Source: Nakamurella multipartita DSM 44233 (GTDB taxonomy: Bacteria; Actinomycetota; Actinomycetes; Mycobacteriales; Nakamurellaceae). Taken from it: 64,000 nucleotides of DNA. The stretch covers positions 3,038,001 through 3,102,000 of the forward strand of contig NC_013235.1 in the NCBI RefSeq assembly GCF_000024365.1, in the 5' to 3' direction. A model generated the notes under the pieces. That model was not told where the DNA came from and ran no database searches. It saw only the letters and a list, made by a program, of their open reading frames with translations. Of this stretch, positions 44,345-53,504 are shown piece after piece. Position numbers and translations under genes: made by a program. The first letter of the stretch is position 1; every line of letters begins with the position of its first letter.

Positions 44345-45520
44345 TTACGCGATGGGCCAGCTGATCATGGTGCGCCCGGCCGAGTCCCGTAGCTCCACTG
44401 CGCCCGGTCCGGGCGCCGCGTCGAAGAACGCGCGCACGGGGGCGCTGCTGCCCGCCGACACCGATGCGAACGAGGCGGCCGAGGACACGACATTCGGTGG
44501 TGGCACCCCGATCGGGTCGCCGCCGGCCGGCACGAAGACGAACGAGCTGTCCTGGACCCACTGGCTGGTGTCGGTGCCGGTGCCGGTGATGGTGAAGTCG
44601 GCGGCCAGGAAGGTGCCGCTGGCCGGCGGCCGGGACGCGCCGGCCTGGGCCTGATCGACCCAGCCGACCCCGGTGAGGGTGACGGTGAACGCCGGTCGCC
44701 CGATCTGCGCGGTAACCGGCTCGCCGGCCGCGCCGGTGACGGCCACCGCCGGCACCGCGGTCAGCGCCCACGTGGCCAACGGCGGGTCGCCGTACCGGTT
44801 GCCGGCCAGCCGCAGCTGCCCGGTGGTGGCCGCGGTGTCGAACGCCAGGTAACCGCCGACCGACTGGCCGGCGGTCAGGCTCACGCTGGTCAGGTCCGGC
44901 TCGAACCCGCTGATGATGTCCACGTCGGCCGGCGCGGCGCCGTCGGCCGGGACGAACGACCAGTCGAAGAACGGCACGTGCACGGAGCTCGATCCGTCAT
45001 CGACCCGCTGGATCGTCATCGCCACCAGCAGGGTGGGGGCGTCGTCGGGATGATCCCAGCCGCTGCCGGGCTGGGACTGGACCCCGGACACCGACACCCG
45101 CAGCTGGGCGTCGTCGACCTGGACGGTCACCGGGACGTCGACGGCACCGACCTGGGTGGCCGGCGCATCGCGGCCCGGGATCGACGACCGCACCGCCCCG
45201 ACCACCGCCAGCACGCCCACCACGATCGCTCCGACGGTGACCAGGATGACGATCAGGGCGACCAGCCCGCAGCCGGCGCCCGGGCCCCGGCGCCGGGCGG
45301 GCGAGGCCACCCCGGTGCCCGGCGGGATCGGCGCGAACGCCGGCCGGGACGGGGGAGCCGACGCCGGGGCCGGGTCGGCCGGCCAGGCGGGAGCCGGTCG
45401 GCCGGCCTGGTAGGCCCGGGGCGCGTCGTCGCCGGCGCCCGGCTGGTAGACCGGCGCGTCGCCCCGATACAGGCCGTCCTCGGATCCGTCCGATCGGCGC
45501 TGCCCCCCGAACCAGCCCAT
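44345..45520 (-). CDS. Membrane-anchored protein with two DUF4352-like domains
   Basis: 391 residues. A Pro/Gly-rich cytoplasmic N-terminus (~85 residues) precedes one membrane helix (GLVALIVILVTVGAIVVGVL). The external part holds two similar ~120-residue beta domains: the first starts near DVPVTVQVDDAQLRVSVSG and the second near PVTAQIGRPAFTVTLTGVG. Both carry a WSFVP- or SSFVFVP-like strand and a VSLTAGQSVGG- or VSAGSSAPV-like turn. Such immunoglobulin-like DUF4352 domains occur in actinobacterial surface proteins of unknown role. Downstream of phoD, 27 bp apart. Confidence 0.75.
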   Translation of the reverse strand: MGWFGGQRRSDGSEDGLYRGDAPVYQPGAGDDAPRAYQAGRPAPAWPADPAPASAPPSRPAFAPIPPGTGVASPARRRGPGAGCGLVALIVILVTVGAIVVGVLAVVGAVRSSIPGRDAPATQVGAVDVPVTVQVDDAQLRVSVSGVQSQPGSGWDHPDDAPTLLVAMTIQRVDDGSSSVHVPFFDWSFVPADGAAPADVDIISGFEPDLTSVSLTAGQSVGGYLAFDTAATTGQLRLAGNRYGDPPLATWALTAVPAVAVTGAAGEPVTAQIGRPAFTVTLTGVGWVDQAQAGASRPPASGTFLAADFTITGTGTDTSQWVQDSSFVFVPAGGDPIGVPPPNVVSSAASFASVSAGSSAPVRAFFDAAPGPGAVELRDSAGRTMISWPIA

Positions 45521-45547
45521 GTCCAGCCCCTCACGCCACCCGGCCGG

Positions 45548-47185
45548 CTACGCCAGTCGCATCCGGACGATCTCCCGCAGGCTCGGCTGCTCGCCGTCCG
45601 GACCGGCCTGATCGAGCCGGATGCTCGCCCGCGACCCGTCCAGGGTCAAGGACATCACGTCGTTGCCGAACAACGGGCCGGCCAGCCGGTGCCAGCGCAC
45701 GGGCGGACGCGGGATCCGCGCGATGGTGCCGATCAGCGTGCGCACCGACCGTTCGGCGACCGAGCTCCAGCCGGCCCGGAAGGCCAGCTTCATCGCCGGC
45801 GGGACCCGGTTGTGCAGCGGCGAGCAGGTCAGCTGGTACACCGCCGAGCGGGTGCCGCCGGGCAGGGTGGCGGAGGCGATGTAGGCGTGGTGCACATCCC
45901 CGGACAGCACGCACACGGTGTCCGGGGCCGTCCCGCCGCCGGCGTGCTCGCCGCGACCGACCGCCCCGATCAGCGCGGCCAGCTTCTCGAAAGAGGCCCC
46001 GAACGAGGCCCAGTGCTCCAGGTCGGCCGCCCGGCGCAGCTTCTCCGAGGCGGCGGCGAGCAGCCGGCCGCGCCGGCCGGCGCACAGGACCTCGTTCCAC
46101 GCCTCGATGTCGTGCAGGGCGGGAGCCATCAGCCAGGGCAGCGAGGTGCCGATCAGCAGGTGCCGGTAGTCGCCGTCGACCTGCTCGGTGATCCAATCCA
46201 TCTCGCGTTCGCCGACCATGCCCCGGCGGCCGTCCAGCACCCGTCCGCACCGCGAGTCGATGACCAGCAGCCGGACCGGGCCGAAGTCGCGGCGGTAGGA
46301 CCAGCGGGCCCCCTTGGCCCCGTCGGCCTCGGCGTCGGCGGCCTCGGCGAAGGCCCGCAGCAGCGGTTCGGCGTCCCCGCCGCCGGTGCGCACCCGTTGG
46401 TACAGCTCGTTGTCGGCCAGTTCGCGGGGGCCCAGGTTGCCCAGGTGCTGATACACCCAGTAGGAGGACAGGGCGCCGACGATGCGTTCGTGCCACCAGG
46501 GCTGCGCGGCCATGTCCTGCCGCCAGGACTGGGAGGTGTTCCAGTCGTCTCGCACGTCGTGGTCGTCGAAGATCATCGATGACGGGACGGTGGACAGCAG
46601 CCAGCGCACATCCGGGTCGGTCCACGACTCGTGATAGAGCCAGGTGTATTCCTCGAAGTCGGCGACCTGTTCCTTGGCGCCGGTGGTGATGTCGCGGCGT
46701 TGCCGGATCTTGTCCTGGGTGCCGCTGGTGGTCTCGTCGGCGTAGACCTGATCGCCGAGCAGGATCAGCGCCTGCGGCCACTGCTGGGGGTCCTGCTCGA
46801 TCAGCCGCCGGGACAACCCGGCCAGGGCGTCGGCGTCGTAGCGCGGGTCGCGCACGGCCGCGGAACTGGCGTACCGGCAGGAGCCGAACGCGATCGTCAC
46901 CGGGCGGGACTCGTCGACGGTGCGGATCACCGACGCCGGGCGGTCCCGGTCGGTCCGCGCCGGCGGCCAGACCCGGTCGCCGTCGAGCTCGACCTCGTAG
47001 GCCGTGGTGGTTCCCGGGGTCAACCCGGTGATCTGGACCAGCGCGTAGTGGTGCCCGGCCACCGTCCAGGTCTGCTCGACGGCGTCCAGGATCCGGACCT
47101 GGGCGGGCTGGTCGGTCTCCACCCAGATCGTCGCGTCGGTCGGCCCGACGTGTCGCAGCAACGGGCCGAGCAGCAGTCGGGTCAC
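45548..47185 (-). CDS. PhoD-like alkaline phosphatase family protein
   Basis: 545 residues. An N-terminal fibronectin-like domain (GPTDATIWVETDQPAQVRIL) is joined to a metallophosphoesterase core: IAFGSCRYASS, ALILLGDQVYADETTSG, IFDDHDVRDDWN and CVLSGDVHHAYIAS supply the metal ligands. No signal peptide follows the chosen GTG 47185, so unlike classical PhoD it may be cytoplasmic. An upstream extension to 47257 is unlikely coding. Divergent from the IMPase gene by 95 bp. Substrate unknown. Confidence 0.85.
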   Translation of the reverse strand: MTRLLLGPLLRHVGPTDATIWVETDQPAQVRILDAVEQTWTVAGHHYALVQITGLTPGTTTAYEVELDGDRVWPPARTDRDRPASVIRTVDESRPVTIAFGSCRYASSAAVRDPRYDADALAGLSRRLIEQDPQQWPQALILLGDQVYADETTSGTQDKIRQRRDITTGAKEQVADFEEYTWLYHESWTDPDVRWLLSTVPSSMIFDDHDVRDDWNTSQSWRQDMAAQPWWHERIVGALSSYWVYQHLGNLGPRELADNELYQRVRTGGGDAEPLLRAFAEAADAEADGAKGARWSYRRDFGPVRLLVIDSRCGRVLDGRRGMVGEREMDWITEQVDGDYRHLLIGTSLPWLMAPALHDIEAWNEVLCAGRRGRLLAAASEKLRRAADLEHWASFGASFEKLAALIGAVGRGEHAGGGTAPDTVCVLSGDVHHAYIASATLPGGTRSAVYQLTCSPLHNRVPPAMKLAFRAGWSSVAERSVRTLIGTIARIPRPPVRWHRLAGPLFGNDVMSLTLDGSRASIRLDQAGPDGEQPSLREIVRMRLA

Positions 47186-47267
47186 CCGGCATGTGTACCA
47201 GCCCACACCCGCTGATGTGCAGGGTCCGTTCGAGCGCAACGGCCACCCCCCGTTCACCGCGACTGGC

Positions 47268-47273
47268 TACGGT
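47268..47273 (+). promoter_or_regulatory. IMPase-family gene -10 box, leaderless type
   Basis: TACGGT, 7 nt, GTG at 47281. Confidence 0.5.
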
Positions 47274-47280
47274 GAAGCAC

Positions 47281-48123
47281 GTGTCCCCTTCCACCCCTGC
47301 ATACCCGACCGAACTTTCCCCGACCGAGAACGAGCTGCCGGACCTGCGCGCCGCATCGCCGGACGCCGAGATCGCCGCGGCCCTGGTCCGCACCGCCGGC
47401 CGGTTGGCCGCCCGGATGCGCTCGTCCGGACTGCTGGTCGAGGAGAAGACCAGCATCAGCGACGTCGTCTCGGACGCGGACAAGGCCGCCGAGGCGCTGA
47501 TCGTCGACCGGCTGACCGGCATCCGGCCCGACGACGGCGTGCTCGGCGAGGAGGGCGCGGCGGCGCCGGGTCGGCGCACCTGGGTGATCGACCCGGTCGA
47601 CGGCACCTACAACTTCGTCTCCGGTCTGCCCGCCTGGTGCTCGGCCCTGGCCCTGACCGACGGCCCGGAGGGCGCCGGGGCCACCGTCCTGGGGGCCATC
47701 TACCAGGCCACGACCGACGAGCTGTGGCTCGGCGGGCCGCACCTGCCGCCCTCGCTCAACGGGGTGCCGCTGCCGGCGCTGGCCGATCGGGAGCTGCACG
47801 AGATCGCGATCACCACCTACCTGCACCCGCCCCGGCTGCTGGACCCCCGGCTGCGCGACGGGCTGGTCCGGGCGATCGCCGGCGCCGCCTCGGTGCGGAT
47901 CATCGGCTCCGGATCCATCGAACTCGCCGCGGTGGCGGCCGGCCGGCTCGGCGTCTGGCTGCACGCCGACCCGCCGCTGTGGGACTGGCTGCCCGGGTCG
48001 GCCCTGGTCCTGGGCGTCGGCGGGGTCACCGACATCTTCGAGTACGGCGGCCACCGCTGGCACGTGGCCGGGCCGCCCACCGCCCTGGCCCAGGCCAAGG
48101 CGGCGGTGCTCGGCCTGGGCTGA
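47281..48123 (+). CDS. Inositol monophosphatase family protein
   Basis: 280-residue Mg-dependent sugar/inositol phosphatase. Metal site: LGEEG, then WVIDPVDGTYNFVSGLPAWC, and the late WDWLPGSALVLGVGG. The SDVVSDADKAAEALI segment is also typical. It may act on inositol-1-phosphate in mycothiol or phosphatidylinositol synthesis, on histidinol phosphate, or on PAP; the sequence does not decide between these. The N-terminal ~35 residues are family-poor. Convergent with the isochorismatase-like gene by 4 bp. Confidence 0.88.
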   Translation: MSPSTPAYPTELSPTENELPDLRAASPDAEIAAALVRTAGRLAARMRSSGLLVEEKTSISDVVSDADKAAEALIVDRLTGIRPDDGVLGEEGAAAPGRRTWVIDPVDGTYNFVSGLPAWCSALALTDGPEGAGATVLGAIYQATTDELWLGGPHLPPSLNGVPLPALADRELHEIAITTYLHPPRLLDPRLRDGLVRAIAGAASVRIIGSGSIELAAVAAGRLGVWLHADPPLWDWLPGSALVLGVGGVTDIFEYGGHRWHVAGPPTALAQAKAAVLGLG

Positions 48124-48127
48124 CCCG

Positions 48128-48694
48128 TCACATCGCGGGCGGCTGCTCGAAGCTGACCTGCTCGGTCGGCACGGTGCCGGCGGTGCGGCCCGGCGCCGTC
48201 TGGAACGACCAGTACAGGTTGGTGTGGGCGATGACCGACTCGGGCGGCGGAGCACCGTAGGCGGTCAGGTCCTCGGTGGTGTGGGCGTCGCCGACCAGCG
48301 TGGTGTCGTACCCGCGGACGAAGGCTCCGTGCAGGGTGGACCGGACACAGGCGTCGGTCTGCGCGCCGGTCACCACCACCCGACCCACGCCCAGGCCGGC
48401 CAGAATCTCCTCCAGCGGCGTGGCCTCGAAGGAATCGCCGTGCCGTTTGTGCACCAGCGGCTCGCCCTCGGCCCGGACCAGTTCGGGCACGTACTCCCAG
48501 GCCGGGCTGCCGGGGGTGAGTTCCTCGCTGGCGTGCTGGACCCACACGACGGGCACCTGCTCGCGGCGGGCCTTGTCCAGCAGCCGGTTGATGTTGGCCA
48601 CCACCTCGTCGCGGCGGGGGCTGCCGTCGACGACGCCGTTCTGGACGTCGATGACCAGCAGAGCGGTGTGGGGGCGATCGGTCAGTGTCGTCAT
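48128..48694 (-). CDS. Isochorismatase-like cysteine hydrolase
   Basis: 188 residues. The catalytic triad of the family is visible: Asp in ALLVIDVQNGVV, Lys in LVHKRHGDSF and Cys in GAQTDACVRSTLHGA. Members hydrolyse nicotinamide, carbamates or isochorismate; the substrate here is undefined. ATG 48694 has TATCGT 6 nt upstream, so a leaderless transcript is likely. Confidence 0.88.
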   Translation of the reverse strand: MTTLTDRPHTALLVIDVQNGVVDGSPRRDEVVANINRLLDKARREQVPVVWVQHASEELTPGSPAWEYVPELVRAEGEPLVHKRHGDSFEATPLEEILAGLGVGRVVVTGAQTDACVRSTLHGAFVRGYDTTLVGDAHTTEDLTAYGAPPPESVIAHTNLYWSFQTAPGRTAGTVPTEQVSFEQPPAM

Positions 48695-48700
48695 ACCCGC

Positions 48701-48706
48701 ACGATA
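48701..48706 (-). promoter_or_regulatory. -10 box of isochorismatase-like gene, leaderless type
   Basis: TATCGT on the minus strand, 6 nt, ATG at 48694. Confidence 0.5.
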
Positions 48707-48750
48707 GGACCGTGGTCCGACAGTGACCCCGAAGGTGCGACCATCGGCGG

Positions 48751-50616
48751 GTGGACACCGCGCTGTTGATTCTCGGGTTGATCGCGGCGGTGACCGCAGC
48801 CAGCGTCATCGCCAACCGCGTGGGCGTGCCCGCGCCACTGCTGTTGGTGGTGATCGGCATCGGCGCCTCGTTCCTGCCGTTCCTCGAACCGATCGAGCTC
48901 AGTCCCGAACTGGTACTGGTCGGGTTGTTGCCCCCGCTGCTGTACGCGGCCTCGATCCGCACCTCGCTGGTGGACATACGGGCGAACCGGCAGGCGATCG
49001 CCTGGCTGGCGGTTGGCCTGGTCATCGCGACCACGGTCATCGTCGGGTTCGTGGCCTGGTTGCTGATCCCGATCCCGCTGGCCGCCGCCTTCGCCTTCGG
49101 TGCCGTCGTTGCCCCCCCGGACGCGGTGGCGGCCACCGCGATCGCCCGCCGGATCGGGTTGCCCCGGCGCGTGGTGACCGTGCTGGAGGGCGAGTCGCTG
49201 CTCAACGACGCGACCGCGTTGGTCGCCCTGCGCACCGCGATCGTGGCCATCGGCGCGACGGTCAGCGTGTGGAGCATCAGCCTGGACTTCCTGTGGGCGG
49301 CGGCCGGGGGAGCGGCGATCGGGGTGCTGGTCGCGCTGGTCCTGGCCCTGATCCGGCGCAAGATCAAGGACCCGTTGATCGACACCACGGTCTCGTTGAT
49401 GGCCCCGTTCCTGGCCTACCTGCCGGCCGAGGAGGCGCACGCCTCCGGCGTGATCTCGGTGGTCACCGCCGGCCTGGTGCTCGGCCACAAGGCGCCGATC
49501 ATCCAGGACGCCACGTCCCGGATGAACGAGCGGATCAACTGGGACACCATCCAGTTCCTGCTGGAGAACACGGTGTTCCTGCTGATCGGCCTGCAGGTGC
49601 GACGGATCGTGGAGGGCATCGGCGGCTCGTCGCTGTCCGGCTGGACGATCACGCTGTTCTGCGCCGGCGTGCTGGCCGCCGTCATCCTGGCCCGGCCGCT
49701 GTGGGTGTTCCCGATCGGACTGCTGCTGATCCGGCCCCGCCGCTCGGACAGCCCGGACTTCTCCTGGCGGACCACCGCGGTCGTGTCGTGGGCCGGGATG
49801 CGCGGGGTGGTCACCCTGGCCGCCGTGTTCGTCATCCCCGACACCGTGCCCAACGTGCAGGTGCTGGTGCTCGGCGCGTTCGTGGTGACCGCCGGCACGC
49901 TGCTCATCCAGGGGCTGTCCCTGCCCTGGCTGGCCCGCCGGTTGCGGATCCGCGGACCCGACGAACGGGAGGACGCGCTGAGCGAGGCCACGGTGCTGCG
50001 GGCCGCGGTCGAGGCGGGCCGCCGCGAACTCGACCGGATCATCACCCCGGACGACGACGAGGAGGTCATCCGGATCCTGCGGGCCCGCGGCGAATCGCGC
50101 CTGAACGCCTCCTGGGAGCGGCTGGGCAGCGTCGAGGCCGACGAGACCCCCAGCGAGCTGTACCGGCGGTTGCGCACGGCCATGCTCGCCGCCGAACGGG
50201 CCGAGGTGCTGCGCATCCGCACCACCGGCGAGTTCGACTCCGAGGTGCTGGCCGAGGTGATGGACGACCTGGACGTCGAGGAGTCGATGATCGACCGGCG
50301 GGAGGCGCGGGCCGCGCCGTCCTCCGAGACCACCCTGGTGACCCCGGAGCGCACCGCGAGCACGTGCGTCGACCTGGACAACGCCCCGGCCGACGCCACC
50401 CCGCAGACCCCCGACGCGTGCGGGGACTGCCTGCGCGAGGGCACCCGGTGGGTGCACCTGCGGCTGTGCCTGACCTGCGGCGCCGTCGGCTGCTGCGACT
50501 CCTCGGTCGGCCGGCACGCCGAGCGGCACTTCCACCAGTCGGGCCACCCGGTGATGCGCAGCTTCGAACCGGGCGAGGCCTGGCGCTGGTGCTACGTGCA
50601 CGAACTCCTGGGCTGA
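48751..50616 (+). CDS. Na+/H+ antiporter (CPA1/NhaP type) with C-terminal UBP zinc finger
   Basis: 621 residues. The N-terminal ~400 residues have about twelve membrane helices with CPA1 motifs: FGAVVAPPDAVAATAIA and EGESLLNDATALVAL (ND ion site). A soluble acidic helical linker (~405-535) leads to a UBP-type zinc finger: DACGDCLREG, RLCLTCGAVGCCDSS, RHAERHFHQSGHPVM and WRWCYVH. The transporter exchanges Na+ or K+ for H+; the zinc finger may bind a C-terminal peptide or regulate gating. GTG 48751. Convergent with the MFS gene by 14 bp. Confidence 0.9.
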   Translation: MDTALLILGLIAAVTAASVIANRVGVPAPLLLVVIGIGASFLPFLEPIELSPELVLVGLLPPLLYAASIRTSLVDIRANRQAIAWLAVGLVIATTVIVGFVAWLLIPIPLAAAFAFGAVVAPPDAVAATAIARRIGLPRRVVTVLEGESLLNDATALVALRTAIVAIGATVSVWSISLDFLWAAAGGAAIGVLVALVLALIRRKIKDPLIDTTVSLMAPFLAYLPAEEAHASGVISVVTAGLVLGHKAPIIQDATSRMNERINWDTIQFLLENTVFLLIGLQVRRIVEGIGGSSLSGWTITLFCAGVLAAVILARPLWVFPIGLLLIRPRRSDSPDFSWRTTAVVSWAGMRGVVTLAAVFVIPDTVPNVQVLVLGAFVVTAGTLLIQGLSLPWLARRLRIRGPDEREDALSEATVLRAAVEAGRRELDRIITPDDDEEVIRILRARGESRLNASWERLGSVEADETPSELYRRLRTAMLAAERAEVLRIRTTGEFDSEVLAEVMDDLDVEESMIDRREARAAPSSETTLVTPERTASTCVDLDNAPADATPQTPDACGDCLREGTRWVHLRLCLTCGAVGCCDSSVGRHAERHFHQSGHPVMRSFEPGEAWRWCYVHELLG

Positions 50617-50630
50617 TCACCGCCGGCCGA

Positions 50631-52019
50631 TCACTGGTCGGGGATCGGCACCGGCGGTTCGGCGGCCTCCGGCAGGGCGTCCAGCGGGTGGGCCAGCTCG
50701 TCCGGGCCGAGCTTGGCGATGAGCAGGGTGCCCACCGCGAGCAGCCCCGGCACCAGGCCGGCGACCAGGAAGGTCGGCCCGATCCCGACCAGATCGCCGA
50801 CCGGCCCGGCCAGCGCCATCGAGATCGGCATCAGCGCGAGCGAGACGAAGAAGTCCAGGCTGGAGACCCGGCCGAGCAGGGCCGGCGGCACCCGCCGTTG
50901 CAGCAGGGTGCCCCAGAGCACCTGGGCGGCGGAGAAGACGAACCCGGTGACGAACAACGCCACCACCATCACCGCCAGCGAGCTGGTCAGGCCGACGACC
51001 ACCAACGGCAGCGAGCCGAAGCCCCACCCCAGGATCATCAGGGTCAGGTAACGCCGGGGCATCCGGATGCTGGCCGCGGCCAGCGACCCGGCCGCCCCGC
51101 CGATGCCGAACGCGGCCAGCGCCACCGCGAACGCGCCCGGACCCCCGCCCGTCTGGTCCTTGACCGCGAAAGGCAACAGCACCTCGACCGGTCCGACCAC
51201 CATCAGCACCAACAGGGTGGCGAACAGCAGGGTGGTCAGCAGCCAGCGCGTGCGCACCATGTACGAGAAGCCGTCCCGCACGTCGATCAGCGCGCTGCGC
51301 AACGGGTGCACATCCGGATCCAGCTCGCGGCGCACCGCGGTGGTCCGCATGGTCCACAGCGCGGCCGCCGTCCCGATCTGCAGGATCGCGACCGCGGCGA
51401 ACGCGGCGCCAGGCGACCACACCGCGATGATCACGCCGGCGGCGGCCGGGCCCAGGCCCTGCATCACCGCGGGCCGCAGCATGCCCTCGATCCCGTTGGC
51501 GGCCAGCAACTGGTCGGCGTCGACGATCGCCGGCAACCAGGCCGAGTACGCCGGGTAGAAGAACCCGTCGGCCAGTCCCAGGACCAGACCGAGGACGGCC
51601 AGATGCCAGATCTGGATCGCGCCGGTCAGCGCCAGCACCCCGGCCAGGGCGAAGCAGACCCCGCGGACCGCCTCCACCACCAGCAGGATCTTGCGTTGCG
51701 GCACCCGGTCGGCGACCACGCCGCCGATCAGCACCGACAGGGTCAGTCCCAGACTCGATCCGAAGGCCACCAGGGACAGATCGGAGGCGCTGCCGCCGAG
51801 CTGGATGACCTGCCACACCGAGGCCACCAGCCAGATGCCGACGCTGAACAGCGAACAGGCCAGGGCGGTGGTCAACCAGCGGTACTGGGGGTTGCCGAAC
51901 GGACGCAGCGCCCGCGGCAGGGACAGCGCCCGCGGCAGGGACAGCGCCCGGGGCACGGACCGGGGTCGCCACAGCCGCTTCCGCCGCGGTTCGCGGTTCG
52001 GCGCTCGACGCTCGGTCAT
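50631..52019 (-). CDS. MFS transporter (enterobactin-exporter/tetracycline-like)
   Basis: 462 residues, twelve predicted helices. NPQYRWLTTALACSLFSVGI begins helix 1; the loop 2-3 motif GGVVADRVPQRKILLVVEAV is conserved; LGRVSSLDFFVSLALMPISM is typical of the MFS_3 group exporting drugs or siderophores. The N-terminus is a basic Arg-rich tail carrying three copies of (S/V)(L/P)PRAL. ATG 52019 has AGGAG ~9 nt upstream. Substrate unknown; no regulator adjoins. Confidence 0.87.
   Translation of the reverse strand: MTERRAPNREPRRKRLWRPRSVPRALSLPRALSLPRALRPFGNPQYRWLTTALACSLFSVGIWLVASVWQVIQLGGSASDLSLVAFGSSLGLTLSVLIGGVVADRVPQRKILLVVEAVRGVCFALAGVLALTGAIQIWHLAVLGLVLGLADGFFYPAYSAWLPAIVDADQLLAANGIEGMLRPAVMQGLGPAAAGVIIAVWSPGAAFAAVAILQIGTAAALWTMRTTAVRRELDPDVHPLRSALIDVRDGFSYMVRTRWLLTTLLFATLLVLMVVGPVEVLLPFAVKDQTGGGPGAFAVALAAFGIGGAAGSLAAASIRMPRRYLTLMILGWGFGSLPLVVVGLTSSLAVMVVALFVTGFVFSAAQVLWGTLLQRRVPPALLGRVSSLDFFVSLALMPISMALAGPVGDLVGIGPTFLVAGLVPGLLAVGTLLIAKLGPDELAHPLDALPEAAEPPVPIPDQ
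51907..51960. repeat. Three 18-bp tandem repeats inside the MFS gene
   Basis: Two exact copies (51907-51924, 51925-51942) and one with two mismatches. In frame, they encode repeated LSLPRA in the cytosolic N-terminal tail. Confidence 0.85.
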
Positions 52020-52354
52020 GATCTTCGACTCCTGACGGTGGTGCTCACGGGTGCCGGCCGGCGGGCGGTCGCGGCCGGGGCGCAACCCGTCGGGGACGAC
52101 GGGCGTCCACGATGCTGCCCGATCAACCACGGTCGGGGCCAGCAATTTGCCGGTCCGGCCGCCGTGCCGGGGGGCACCGGAGATCCCGGTCACAGCGCGG
52201 CGACGCGCCGGGGCGCGGCCACCGCGTGCGCCGGCCCTCGGTGGCTAGCATCGATGCTGCCGGACAGTGATCCACCGTGCGCCCCGCGAGGTCGCGAAAA
52301 CCATATCCGCACAGCAGGGTTGCGGCGGCCGAAATGCCAGATGGGTGGACAGGG
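52020..52354. other. Divergent spacer between MFS and esterase genes
   Basis: 335 bp with no convincing gene. It holds the MFS ribosome site at its left end, a perfect 12-bp palindrome AGCATCGATGCT (52247-52258), and in-frame GTG/ATG codons (52277, 52334) that could extend the esterase. Confidence 0.5.
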
Positions 52355-53413
52355 ATGCTCCGCACGGGACCGCAGTGGCTGCTGCCGAAGCTGCGACGGA
52401 TGGCCGAGTCCGCCGCGCCGGACGCCTCGCTCGGCCGGCCGCAGCGTCCCGCGCCGCCCCGTCCGACCGGCCCCGGCCGGTGGATCCACCGCCAGTTTCG
52501 CAACGAGCAGGGCGCCCGCGAGTACGACGTGTACCTTCCGTCCGGATTGACGGTTCATGATCGAACTCCGATGCTGTTGCTGCTGCACGGGTGTCAGCAG
52601 CGCTCGGTCGACTTCGCCATCGAGTCGGGCTTTGTCGCCGCGGCCGACGCGCACGGCCTGCTGATCGTCGCGCCCCGCCAGGATCGCCAGCACCAGCTGC
52701 AGCGGTGCTGGCGCTGGTACGAGTCCGAGCACCAGGGCCGAGACCGGGGCGAGCCGGCGATCCTGGCCGGGCTGGTACGGGAGGTGAGCGCCGAACGCGA
52801 GCTGTGGCGGGTCGATCGGCGCCGGGTCTACGCGGCCGGCCTGTCCGCCGGCGGGGCGATGTCGCTCATCCTGGCCACCACCTACCCGGACCTGATCGCG
52901 GCGGCCGGCGTGCACTCGGCCACCGCCTACCGCAGCGCCACCCAGGGCTTGGGCGCGCTGGGCGCGATGGCCGCGCACGGCTCGCTGCCCTCGCACGACC
53001 GGATCGGCGGCGAAATGGCCCCGGTGGTGCTCATCCACGGCACCAACGACCCGGTGGTGCGAGCGCCGAACGCGGACCGCATCGTCGACCAGTGGCTGGC
53101 CTCGCGCGACGCGCAGCGGCTCACCGGGCTGGATCGGGTGCGGCCGCTGGCCACGACCCGCGCCCTGGTGGTGGACGGGCGGCGCTGCATCCGCACCCGC
53201 TGGTACACCGCCCGCGGGCGCCGGGTGCTGGAGTACTGGCGCGTGGACGGGCTGCGCCACGCCTGGTCCGGCGGACATCGTCGAGGCTCGTTCATCGACC
53301 TCACCGGCCCCCGGGCGGCCGAGGTGATGGTGGCGTTCTTCCAGCGGCACAAGCTGGCCCACACGATGGTGCCGGTTGTCGCCGACGAGAGTGGCCGGCC
53401 CGCCGCCCGTTGA
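52355..53413 (+). CDS. PHB-depolymerase-like alpha/beta hydrolase (LpqC/type 1 esterase)
   Basis: 352 residues. The start of the alpha/beta core is YDVYLPSGL then MLLLLHGCQQRSVDFA (oxyanion site). The nucleophile Ser is in AAGLSAGGAMSLILA, the Asp in LIHGTNDPVV and the His in GLRHAWSGGH, matching the extracellular-type short-chain PHB depolymerase family. No signal peptide is seen with ATG 52355, so it may be intracellular or exported otherwise. ATG 52334 and GTG 52277 would lengthen the Arg/Pro-rich N-terminus. Substrate is probably a short-chain polyester or ester. Confidence 0.82.
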   Translation: MLRTGPQWLLPKLRRMAESAAPDASLGRPQRPAPPRPTGPGRWIHRQFRNEQGAREYDVYLPSGLTVHDRTPMLLLLHGCQQRSVDFAIESGFVAAADAHGLLIVAPRQDRQHQLQRCWRWYESEHQGRDRGEPAILAGLVREVSAERELWRVDRRRVYAAGLSAGGAMSLILATTYPDLIAAAGVHSATAYRSATQGLGALGAMAAHGSLPSHDRIGGEMAPVVLIHGTNDPVVRAPNADRIVDQWLASRDAQRLTGLDRVRPLATTRALVVDGRRCIRTRWYTARGRRVLEYWRVDGLRHAWSGGHRRGSFIDLTGPRAAEVMVAFFQRHKLAHTMVPVVADESGRPAAR

Positions 53414-53457
53414 TCCGGGGTCGCGACTGATCCGGGGCACGACCCCGACCGATCCAA

Positions 53458-53476
53458 GTCAAAGATTCTTGACATC
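53458..53476. promoter_or_regulatory. Operator copy 1 of membrane protein/XRE operon
   Basis: 19-bp element GTCAAAGATTCTTGACATC, containing the palindrome GTCAA-N6-TTGAC and including the -35 hexamer. It matches copy 2 at 17 of 19 bases. Confidence 0.65.
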
Positions 53477-53497
53477 GTGTCGGTGACGCTTTACATT
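53469..53497 (+). promoter_or_regulatory. Consensus sigma-A promoter of membrane protein/XRE operon
   Basis: TTGACA (53469-53474), 17 bp, TACATT (53492-53497). The start is expected near 53504. It is the best -35/-10 pair in the window. Confidence 0.75.
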
Positions 53498-53504
53498 CGA
53501 TGAT

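Noticed and set aside
48723..52550. A ~1275-codon plus-strand frame across the antiporter and MFS genes
   Set aside because: It runs out of frame with the antiporter and antisense to the MFS gene, is low-complexity Arg/Gly/His, and shows no motif.
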